Assembly: GCF_030272615.1 (NCBI RefSeq)
Contig: NC_081409.1
Location: 22,258,260-22,322,259 of the forward strand
DNA length: 64,000 nt
Source of the DNA: Cryptomeria japonica
Lineage: Eukaryota; Streptophyta; Pinopsida; Cupressales; Cupressaceae
Direction of reading: 5' to 3'
Each line of letters opens with the position of its first letter. The first letter of the stretch is position 1. The notes under the pieces are model-generated. The model had not been told where the DNA came from. It was given only the letters and a program-made list of their open reading frames with translations, and did no database searches. Of the stretch, positions 55,501-64,000 are shown in pieces. A program made the translations under genes and the position numbers.

Positions 55501-55911
55501 GGCTAGCACTTCCCCTGTGTTGTAGAAACTGGTGACTGCATGAATTGCCTGAGGCGTGATATCATGCGTCCTCTCCAGGTTCATCTTGTCACCGTGGACT
55601 CTGCTCAAAATAATTCTGATGTGATCCTCCATGAAATCTTCCAGAAAATATACTGCATTGTGGAATTTCTTCATCTCTATGACACTATATTCCAGTTTGA
55701 TCTTTTTGTCCTTGCCACAAAATAGACCTAACTAAGGGTGAATGGCTAAAGACCCTAGGTCTTCTATTTTGCAATCAATATAATCAAAAATTCCTTCTTC
55801 GACTATGACTCCAGCCGGAACTTGTGACAAAGCATTATATTTAGACTTCCTCTGAATAAAACTTTCCGACTCAATTGATGTACTTGAATTGGTATGTGAT
55901 GTAGAAGCCAT
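52570..55911 (-). pseudogene. ORF2: large unknown protein (minus copy, best preserved)
   Basis: One frame of about 1110 codons from ATG 55911 (MASTSHTN) to TAG 52570-52572, with no frameshift. I count ten earlier stops, nine of them TAG and one TGA, the first at 55732. Longest open part 54259-55674. The N-terminal half looks globular (YFLEDFMEDHIRIILSRVHG, KFGQLLVGLFFYFQGYFLG, NKYFDEFRRKMSQRV). Next come a Lys/Ala/Ser-rich linker (SAKKAKAVPAASAS), a small helical domain (EFNSEEKDEVLQEIILYL), an acidic segment, and a Lys/Glu-rich helix of about 130 residues (53430-53860). A helical C-terminal region follows (QEHLEGICRKREQDIIQAV). No known domain, signal peptide or catalytic motif recognised. 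The partner protein is ORF1 of the same element. Confidence 0.85.
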
Positions 55912-56354
55912 TGAAGAGTATTTCAAGAACACGAAAAATACCTTTCAAATGCAAATTTAGGGCTTCTTGATTCTACTTCACTTCACTCTCCATCAGATGC
56001 CAAATCACTGCTTTGTGTTCTCCACTACCACTTGCAAACTGGATTTGAATCTCTTTCAAGGTTGTCCAATTTCTTGAAATCTAAGCTCAAATCGCCTTTT
56101 CTTCACTCTTCACTTGAAAACTTTTCTTCGCTCGAAAACAAATAGTGAGAAATGATTTGAAAAATGCATTTATACATGTCTCTTACCTACTGTCATTAAT
56201 GCTCCTCTATTAGGGCATAAACCCTAATTTCCCTTTTTACCATTTTCGGTCTTCTGCCAAGTAATAGGTATTGCATACCAGTTAAGGTCTTTTACTGGTG
56301 TCAACTGGGGGTTCAAAAGCATTTCACCATTTGCTCCCTCTAAGCCTTTAAGGC
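55912..56354 (-). other. Spacer between ORF1 and ORF2 (minus copy)
   Basis: About 440 bases without a gene. It shares the TTAGGGTTTA..GCCCTAA wording and a run of small repeats with the spacer of the plus copy, but is not duplicated. Confidence 0.6.
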
Positions 56355-57629
56355 TTAGTTTGCTGGTTCCGATATTTCCACACTAGGTGCAGAAACCGGT
56401 TCCTCTTCCAACATTATTGGTTTCTTCTTCCATGTTTTCTTCATGTCTCCTTGAACTTTTTCAATATCTATTTCTCCTTCCTGAGTAACTAGTATATCAT
56501 CAGATATACTTTTTCTGCTTCTGCAGAATCTTGCAATGTGACCCAGTTTGTTGCAGTGATAGCAAACAAGTCCATGTGCTCTCCAAGGTCCATTGTACAT
56601 GTTTCCATTCTTCCTTCTGCATGTTGCAGTAGTGTGACCATGACCATGACAGATCATACAACTTTCTCTCCATCCAGTTGCCGTTTGATGACCACCGCTT
56701 CTTGATTGATGATTGAAGATATTAAACCGGTTGTGGTTCCGGTTCATAAAAGGTTCAGGACCAGTTCCTTGGGTCCTCTAAGGATATCTTCCAGTGTTAT
56801 CCATTACAGACTTGCATTCAAATGCTCTATGCCCAAACTTGTTGCATGCATAACAATGACCATTGAACTTATTTGATCTAAATACATTGTTGATAAAGTA
56901 AGGAAAATTATTGTAGGCTTTGCTCCTACATACATTGGCAATGTGTCCTTCTTTAAGATAGTTAAAGCAAACAGGTTTGAATTTTTGCTTACCTTTTCCT
57001 TTGAGTGCCAGTTTCTTCTTTGATGCTTCAACATTTGTTCCTGAGGATTCTCCTTCCTCATGTCCAGAAAAACCAAGACCATTGGTATTCTTTGCCAGTC
57101 TAGATGACTCAAGCTTTTGCTCTAGCTTGATAGTACTTTTGCCAAACTTAGCAAGTATTTCCTTCGACTCACAGAGTTCTTTGGAAATAGCAGTGTTTGT
57201 CTCCATTAGACTTGCATTTTCTAAGATGGCTATGTTTAGTTCTCCTTGCATGTCTTCTTTTTCCATTCTGCTCTCATGAAGGCGAGCAGTCAGTGCACTA
57301 ATCTCTTGTTTCAACTTAGAGATCTCATGATCTCTATCCTTTATCCAATCTTCAGCTTTTCTTCAGTTCTCAAGCTCTTGACTAAACCTAATAGTTAGTC
57401 CTTCCAACTCCTTTCTCAGATTGGAGTTTGAATCATCCAGCTTATTTACTTCAGTAATCATGGCTTCCATGTTAGCTTCATCTTCAAAACTACTTTCAGA
57501 TAGTTCCATCAGCTTTTCTGCATGTTCTCTCCTTTTTGCTTGAGATGCCTTGTATTTGACCATAAGATCATCATAGGCTTGCTCAGACTTAGTGAGCTGA
57601 GTAAGTTCCATCATGGCATATTCCCCCAT
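56355..57629 (-). pseudogene. ORF1: coiled-coil protein with four zinc knuckles (minus copy)
   Basis: 424 codons from ATG 57629 (MGEYAMMELTQL) to TAA 56355, one frame, with only two internal stops (TGA 57363, TAG 56778). Coiled-coil N-terminal half (KASQAKRREHAEKL, LRKELEGLTIRFSQELE), Lys-rich linker, then four CCHC motifs: CFNYLKEGHIANVC (second Cys is Tyr), CYACNKFGHRAFEC, CMICHGHGHTTATC and CYHCNKLGHIARFC. Between the two copies each of the four knuckles is intact at least once, so the ancestor had four working ones. It is likely a gag-like RNA-binding protein; a nucleic-acid chaperone role is inferred from the knuckles only. Confidence 0.88.
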
Positions 57630-57664
57630 ATCTCTTTCCAAGTGGTTAAACTTATAGAAAGGTA

Positions 57665-57679
57665 GGCTCTGATACCAAT
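57665..57679 (-). promoter_or_regulatory. Primer-binding site (minus copy)
   Basis: Minus strand ATTGGTATCAGAGCC directly after the LTR end TTCAGCA; initiator-Met tRNA type. Confidence 0.88.
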
Positions 57680-58831
57680 TGCTGAATACTAAGAGAGGGG
57701 GGGGTGAATTAGTATGCCAAAAATCTTTGCACTAAAACACTTACATAGTCTAAAGATAAACCGGTAAAGTAGTCTAATAGTCAAACCGGTTACCACACAT
57801 GCAAACCAAAATGCGAATAAAACATTCACCCACAAAAGAAATACAACCATAACACAAGATATTTGACGTGGAAACCCAACTGGGAAAATCCATGGTGAGA
57901 TGGAACTCACAAGTCACTATCTGCAGAATAGAAACCAGACCGGTTAAGGTCTTACAATGTTCTTCACCAAAATAGATCCTGTTAGGAATCTCAATCTCTG
58001 TTAGGAGATAAGTCTGATTAAAGAATACCTTGTTAGAGGATTTTAGATTCACATGTGTGAACCACCTTGTTAGAGGATTTTACAAAGGCTTTGAGGCCTA
58101 CCTAGTTAAGGGCTATAGACTTGTCAAAGATGTGAGTAATCAACAAGTGTTTGATCTATCTAATAGCACAAACTGCTTGGTTAGATCCAGTATTGCTCAC
58201 AGCTAATGCATTCAATATTACTTCAGTCTTCTCTCTCTCTCTCATAGTTATAACTTGATCTTCTTAGATAAGATCATTCTCAACTTCCACCTTAAACCCT
58301 AGGTCGACATTAACCCTTTTAGAAACAACTTAGAACCCTAGACATGATGTCCTTTTAAAGGAATTTGATTTCATGTCGGTCCAATAGGATTACATTACAA
58401 TTTCCTAGGTTCAATGAATCTAGACATACTCAGTAACAAGACACAAGAAGCACTGTCAATGTGTTGGCACCGTCAAACAATCGGTGGATTGGTAACTCAT
58501 CACAAAATGCCAGTTGGTAACTCATCACAGAGTATTACTGGTTCATATAAAATACCGGTTGCCGGTTTGACAAAAATGAAGACTGATAAGAATGTGTTGT
58601 GCCACTTTTCTCCCTTGTACCACTTGTGATCTACGAATTGCTTGGGGTCGACATGCCGCTTCAGACCGGGAAACACATTCTGCAAAATCACCACTAGTCT
58701 AAAGACTAGTATACAACATACCAGTTGGAACAAATACCGGTTGAACACAAGCTCATACATATAAAGGGGATCTCAATACAAGTGTGTGTCCATCAATGAC
58801 AATCACAACATAAACAACAAAAATGCCAACA
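57680..58831 (-). repeat. 5' LTR of the minus non-autonomous element
   Basis: 1152 bp; minus strand starts TGTTGGCATTTTTG with GTCATTGATGG soon after, and ends with ATTCACCCCCCCC..CTTAGTATTCAGCA. ACCGGT words at several places, for example near 57762, 57785, 57938 and 58555. Confidence 0.92.
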
Positions 58832-59522
58832 TTTTCATCCCTCAAACTAAAACTGGAATATTAAAACTGGAGAAAACAAATCAACAAACTCAGTGATCAA
58901 AACTCTGTCCATGTCACAAACTAGTCCATCCTGGTCAAAAATCAGTCCATCTCAGAATTGGTTATACTCAGTTGTCATACCCAGCCATTGAAAAACTCAA
59001 AATGTTTGTCTCTGCTCTATGAACAGTCATATGAGTCTGGTAAATTGTCGTCCTAAGGTCAATCCTCTGTCGTACAAAACCCAATAGTCTGTCATTTCAA
59101 ACCAAATCCTGTGTCATATGAGATAGAACTGAACAGAATCATTTGTCATTCAGGACCTATCCATTTATCGTACGATACTAGACAACAACTCATACGAAAT
59201 AGAACTGTCATCGTCCTGAACCTGTTATACTATCGTACGGTTTCAAAAATTCTATTGTACGGGGCTCTGATTTTTGCCAGTCCAGAATAGTCAAACCTAT
59301 CTAAAACAGTCTACATCGAGCCTAAAACTGGTTATCATCCTCCCGAGCATAAACAACCTTGATAGTGTACCTCTGCTATTGTGTTGCACAATTTTGCCGA
59401 TCATCTTTAAGCTAGTTCAAACAAATATCTTATTAAACGTAAGTTAACTTAGATAATGTCTTACATAGGATAGATCATTCCTGAAACCAGACTAGATCTT
59501 AAGTTACTTCTCTCAATCACTA
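58832..59522 (+). other. Leader of the second Tat/Ogre-like element, second part
   Basis: Continues 51076. Carries further GTACGA/CATACGA words (59069-59260). No gene seen. Confidence 0.6.
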
Positions 59523-61400
59523 TGTTAAATGAACTACTTGCTACAATTTGATCTTGACTTCTACAACACATCTAGCTCTTGGTCCCGTTGGTTACAAATG
59601 CCCGTTCAAACCAAAAATTCTCACAACAAAAGGGACAAAGAAAAAGAAATGCCCTTTGTGTCAAAAGATAATCCATTCTTTGTGGAAGACCCCTTTTACA
59701 ATAAATTGTCCTTGTCACAGATACCAGTTTACGACATACCAATCTTTGGTCAGCCCCTATCTCCCACCATGTCTGGGGAAAGACAAGAAAGAGAAGCTAA
59801 TAAATGAGACACTCACGATGACTTTAGCAACCATGCCACTGATAGTGATTCCTCATCGACTGAATCTGAGCTTCCTGAACCTCATGAAGCTGAAGTACAT
59901 AGATTTTAGAATGATAAACAATTTCAAAAAATGATGAAGGTCATCATGGCTAGGGAAAAAGAAGACTATTTCCTAGAATTAGCAAAGCAAGGCGCCAAAC
60001 TCCCTACTAGTTATAATGTGAAGGCCCTCATCGCTAAAGAGGAAGAGACACCATGGGGAAAAATAAGCAAACAAATGCAAGCATTACAAACTGTGGTCAC
60101 AAGAATAGAAGACAAAGATAAAATGCCAAAACAATATTCTCTGGAAATAATATACCCATTCCCATTTGACAAAAACCTTTACATGTCTCCATTTCCTTCA
60201 CGAGTTGAGATCCCAAAATTTGACAAATATGATGGTACCTCAGATCCTCAAGATCATGTCAGAGAGTTTTGTGCCGCTTGTATGGAGTTCATGCACGATC
60301 AAATGTACCTCATACGCCTTTTCCCAAGGAGTTTAGGGGGTCAAGCAATGGAATGGTTCGCAAGCCCACCCAAAGGGATAAAAACATTTGAAGAACTAAT
60401 CCAACTATTTTTACAACAATACTCATACAACATTCATCACCCAGTCACTATGATAGAGCTTTGCAATACCAGACAAAAGACAGGAGAACCCTTTCTCACC
60501 TTCCTCCAACGATGGAGAAAGATGTTCTCTAGATATTCACGAACTATCCCAGATCTTGAGAAAATGGATATCTTTGTCAACAACTTAGTCCTTGAATTGA
60601 AATATAGTGTCTAGATGCAAGTACACCCTTCATTCAACAAAATGGTAGATAACGCCCTTAGAATGGAAGATGTGCTTATCAAAAAGGGAGATATATCACT
60701 TTGGAAAGAAACATTGCAAGGTTCTAGCTCTAAAGAAAAGAGTAAATACTGGAAATATGTCAAGATATCAAGAAGAACGTTGTTAATGATGGAGTGGTAG
60801 ATTCTATCGAATCAAAAACAAAATCCACAATATTTAACTTGGCCAGTGGCACGCTAGCACTCAAGGCAGTTGAAACTACAACAAAGAATCCCCCAAAGAA
60901 AACAAGAGAATGGTTTAAAGAAAAACCTTAGCTTTCAAATCCTAAGCATGATTTTACTCCTCTAGATGAATCATATGAATCGAATTTTAAAAATGTATTG
61001 GCAAATAATCTGATAATATTACGAGACAATTCTAGACCATATGACCCAGAAATTAGACCCAAATGGTGGAGAGAAAACAAATACTGTGACTACCATTGGA
61101 ACAAGGGACATAACATAAACAACTACCTGAAACTCCAACATGAAATCCAAGATCTCATTGACACAGGCAAGATCATTGTTGGAAATCATGCGACTAATGC
61201 TAATCATAAGGCCTTTAAAGATCCCTTACCCACTTATGAACAAGGAGATTCCTCAAAATCCAAAGGAGGAGATAGAGTCAATTATACTTACACTAACAAT
61301 GATAATGTGATCAACATGATTGAATCTATTCAACCTGAATATTGCAATGTGATCATAGTCCCAGATCACCAAAATCAAGCATAAACTGCTAATGCCATGA
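59523..61400 (+). pseudogene. gag of the second Tat/Ogre-like element
   Basis: Coding starts at ATG 59523 or 59529 and is disturbed until about 59900; it is clean from 59931. The Retrotrans_gag core is 60180-60612: RVEIPKFDKYDGTSDPQDHV, RSLGGQAMEWFASPPKGI and RQKTGEPFLTFLQRWRKM. TAG at 60612 is in a Gln position. A frameshift near 60760 leads to the knuckle region KYCDYHWNKGHNINNYLKL (about 61080), followed by a helix and linker. The knuckle keeps Cys, His and His but has Tyr where the last Cys would be. TAA at 61382 fits a Gln codon. Confidence 0.88.
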
Positions 61401-62250
61401 CTCACGCTCAAAGGAAGATTACTCTCCCAGGAGCTAGTTCCTCAAATTTCGATCAAACAACATCAAATCTACCAAATAGACAAACAAACACAATCATTGC
61501 CAAATCAAAACAACTAGCTTCATCACCTTCTCCTGGTTATAGTATTGTCGAACAATTGAAGAGAACCAATCCTCAAATCTCCATTTTGGAACTGCTTAAG
61601 ATTTCTTCTGCTCATAGAGAGGTCTTGGACAAGGCTCTACTTACCACCAGTGTCCCTAAAGATTTAGACGTAGACCAGTTTCAATCTATGGTGGGTCACC
61701 CGACCTCACCTCATTATCTCACTTTCTCTAAAGAAGATGATAACTCACTGAGTCACCCACATAACCAACCATTACACATTGAAGCCATGATCCATAAACA
61801 CTGAGTTAAATGTGTTTTGATAGATGGAGGCACTGGGTTGAATATTTGTACATACAATCTACTGACACAGCTGGGATTTTCTGTAAATGTTATTGATCCA
61901 ACAAAGAAAATAACAATCAAGGCTTATGATGAAGAAGAAAGAACCTCTAAGGGTCTGGTGTGATTACCGATCAGGGTAGGACCTGTAGAAAGAGATGTCA
62001 TTTTTCAAGTCCTAGATCTTCATCTTTCATACAACATCTTACTAGGCAGGCCATGGATTCATGAAATGAAAGCAGTACCATCTACGTATCATCAATGCCT
62101 GAAGTTTCCTTATAATGGAGTTGAAGTCAGTATTCCTGCCGATACAAGTTATACCTGCAATGCATTAATGTAGAGTGCTGATGCTTTTGTTCCTTATAAT
62201 AGAGCAACCTCCACAGCTGAAAGTTCAGAATCTTTGCTGAAAGATTTATA
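61401..62250 (+). pseudogene. Retropepsin-type protease of the second Tat/Ogre-like element
   Basis: Same frame after TAA 61382. TGA at 61802 precedes VKCVLIDGGTGLNIC (active-site loop with Asp-Gly-Gly, about 61825), then the flap region, TGA near 61962 (GLV*LPIRVG) and LHLSYNILLGRPWIHEMKAVP, the hydrophobic and Gly-Arg-Pro-Trp motifs that close plant retroelement proteases. Stops near 62170 and 62248 follow. Catalytic Asp is present. Confidence 0.85.
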
Positions 62251-62289
62251 AAAGAAATTAAAATTCACAAACACTGGCATAGATGGCTA

Positions 62290-63300
62290 CAAAATAGAGC
62301 CTATACTCTCACTGATGTCTCTTCCTCCATCACCAAGACAGTCAGGAAAACCATCAGAGGCTATGAAGCCACAAACTTCAACTCCAAAAGTCATTTACAA
62401 TGGTGTCTTTATACAATCCTCTACTTCTCTTACAAGTGAAATAGAAGAGGATGATGTTCTCAAGTCACTTTTCAAAGAAGACAGTGCAAATAAAGAAATA
62501 CGACATTGTGAGATTTCTTCGACACAATATGGTCTAGGCTATAAGATGCTTCAATGCATGGGATATTCAGGTACTGGTCCTCTTGGCAAACATCAAAAAG
62601 GTATTGTTGAACCTATTCAGTTACAAACCAAGTCTACCAATGATAAAGCTGGACTAGGATATGATCCAAGAAAGTCACCAAATCAGAAGCACACGCCCCA
62701 CCATCAACGTAAGTGGAAGAAAAAGGTACTACCTTTAACAACACAAAAAATTAATACTCAACAAACTCAGGAGGAATGTGATGGTGAACAACAAGAATTG
62801 CCCACCCAGAGAGAGGAAACATATGGTAATCAAGTTCCAGTTATATCAGCTATAATACCACAGGAAGTAGAAGTCCTAGAGGATATGAGAGATGAAGTAT
62901 ACATAATCAAAGAATTGTTTGCACTGCTGAACATTCTAGTCACATATACTGGCAGACAACAAGTAGATGATTCAGAAACTAATTCAAATGAGTATGAATG
63001 GGGTCCTGACCATCTCTTAGATACATCTACTACAGAAACCCTTGAAGAATCCAGAGTTATCACAGATGATGCACAAGAGCTGATACACCTAAAAATGCAA
63101 AAAGAAATGGAAGAAATCAGACTAAAAAGACAAGAAGACTATGAATAACAAATGGAGGAAGAAAGGACACAAGCAATTTCTTCACCTACTAACTCTACCT
63201 CTAATGAGGTAGGACAAATCAGGTACGAAACTACAAAAGAAGAATTAGAAGCTACAGAAACAGAACCAGTCATCAGTCTAGAGGAAGCTGAATGGAAGAG
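62290..63300 (+). pseudogene. G-patch domain and hydrophilic linker after the protease
   Basis: Same frame, open 62315-63148. At about 62520-62690 it reads TQYGLGYKMLQCMGYSGTGPLG, then KHQKGIVEPIQL and KAGLGYD, which is a G-patch: glycines at regular spacing, aromatic after the first, and hydrophobic G..LG core. G-patches bind nucleic acid or DEAH helicases; in betaretroviruses one follows the protease, and plant Tat-type polyproteins are often annotated with one. The remainder (to about 63300) is an acidic, Gln-rich linker with a TAA at 63146 in a Gln position. Confidence 0.8.
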
Positions 63301-64000
63301 ACGATAGGGATTAACAGAACCATCAAAGTCATGTCCACAAGTGTGTCAAATACAAGCAATCAATGAACCAAATCATGAAGGAACTTGCGGCATCAAAGAT
63401 GTGGGTGTTGATACTATATATACCTTTACTAAGCCACTTGAAGCTAAGTCAGCAACTTCATCCTATGACTCTGATGACTTAGACAAGAGCTCTATTTATA
63501 ACAACATCTATTCAACAATGCATTATGACTACTCTATCATGAATGATGAGATACCATCTACTGTCACACCATGGTATGTAGTCTAGTCTGAAGTAGGTGA
63601 CGATGCTAGAAGTAGGTCAGTTGGGTTAGGTCCAATAAATACTAACAAGAATTTTGATAATCATGTCATAACTCTTCCTAGTCTCGAGACACATATGCAA
63701 GGTAGTCTTCCAGAACTCAACTGGTCGGTCTGAAGCCATGAAGATAGTACCGTGAACTCCCTTGAGCCTATTCCAACCTTATCCTTAATGCATCTGAAAC
63801 TGATTGATTGTACTCTTTATAACCAACCCTTGAATGTACCTACTTTTGCCAAGACTATACATTAGCCTACTATCTCAATGCTGTTGAACCCATGTACTCT
63901 TCCACCAATGAACATAATGAAAACATGACTAAAGCGGATATCAAGTATCTTAGTTGCAAAAATAAGAAAAATAAAAATAAAAGATCTGATGGTGAAAACC
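63301..64000 (+). pseudogene. Continuation of the second Tat/Ogre-like polyprotein, cut by the window edge
   Basis: The same frame continues with stops at 63305, 63584, about 63731, about 63862 and about 63926, all replaceable by one transition. Sequence is hydrophilic (DSDDLDKSSIYNNIYS) with no motif; reverse transcriptase is expected to the right of the window. Confidence 0.65.

Larger units (their letters stand above)
51077..58831 (-). mobile_element. Two-ORF non-autonomous LTR element, minus copy
   Basis: LTRs 51077-52188 (3') and 57680-58831 (5', minus orientation), TGTTGGCATTTTTG to TATTCAGCA on the minus strand. Primer-binding site ATTGGTATCAGAGCC (minus) at 57665-57679; polypurine tract CCAAAGGGGGAGAT (minus) at 52189-52202. 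Flanks TTTTT and TTTTC are a probable target duplication with one change. It has the same two reading frames in the same order as the plus copy, here without a single frameshift, and no enzyme domain. It is inserted in the leader of the second Tat/Ogre-like element. Confidence 0.92.
48627..64000 (+). mobile_element. Second Tat/Ogre-like Ty3/gypsy element, right end outside the window
   Basis: 5' LTR 48627-49735 (starts TGTAATACCC, ends CACACACA), primer-binding site TGGCGCCCACCGTGGGG at 49740, of the kind typical for plant Tat/Ogre/Athila elements. A leader follows, with many TCGTACGA-like palindromes on both sides of the insertion at 51077-58831, then gag, protease and a G-patch domain in order. 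Reverse transcriptase and the 3' LTR would lie beyond 64000. The target duplication cannot be checked. Confidence 0.85.

Overview
The window looks like intergenic DNA from a large plant nuclear genome. A conifer or other gymnosperm is most likely, but this is inferred from the style of the repeats and is not proven. It is almost entirely LTR retrotransposons inserted into one another. I see no intact host gene, no rRNA or tRNA gene and no CRISPR array. Every recognisable protein-coding stretch is broken by stop codons, nearly all TAG, TAA or TGA in places where one C-to-T (or G-to-A) change explains the stop.

Layout. 1-1806 (minus): broken gene for a large protein of unknown function, running off the left edge. 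2145-3205: degenerate tandem repeat of about 127 bp. 5551-6417: solo Sirevirus-like LTR (target duplication TAATG). 6805-7332: RNase H remnant of a LINE-like element. 8227-38251: one Tat-like Ty3/gypsy element (target duplication GAATG) carrying four insertions. Its 5' LTR is split by a small non-coding minus-strand element (8727-17604), which is itself split by a Ty1/copia element (9380-15974). Its integrase is split by a solo LTR (27492-28526). Its 3' LTR is split by a complete Sirevirus-like copia element (31452-38139). 38590-39639 and 48336-48624: minus-strand gypsy integrase, split by the next element. 39640-48335 (plus) and 51077-58831 (minus): two copies of a non-autonomous LTR element with no protease, integrase, reverse transcriptase or RNase H, but with two long reading frames. 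48627 to the right edge: a second Tat/Ogre-like gypsy element, whose leader is interrupted by the minus copy; its gag, protease and a G-patch domain are visible.

How they fit together. The two non-autonomous copies share their primer-binding site, multiple polypurine tracts and LTR-end style with the Sirevirus-like element. A 27-nt stretch across the polypurine tract and LTR start is identical in all three. The simplest reading is that they are satellites of that lineage. Their two proteins are a coiled-coil protein with four zinc knuckles (about 425 aa) and an unrecognised protein of about 1110 aa. They are the most unusual content of the window. The gypsy element at 8227-38251 is also unusual: an archaeal-type RNase H lies between protease and reverse transcriptase, and the usual RNase H has lost its first catalytic aspartate.

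Coordinates of LTR ends were read by eye from TG/CA ends, target duplications and comparison of LTR pairs. Protein family names rest on motif recognition without database searches.
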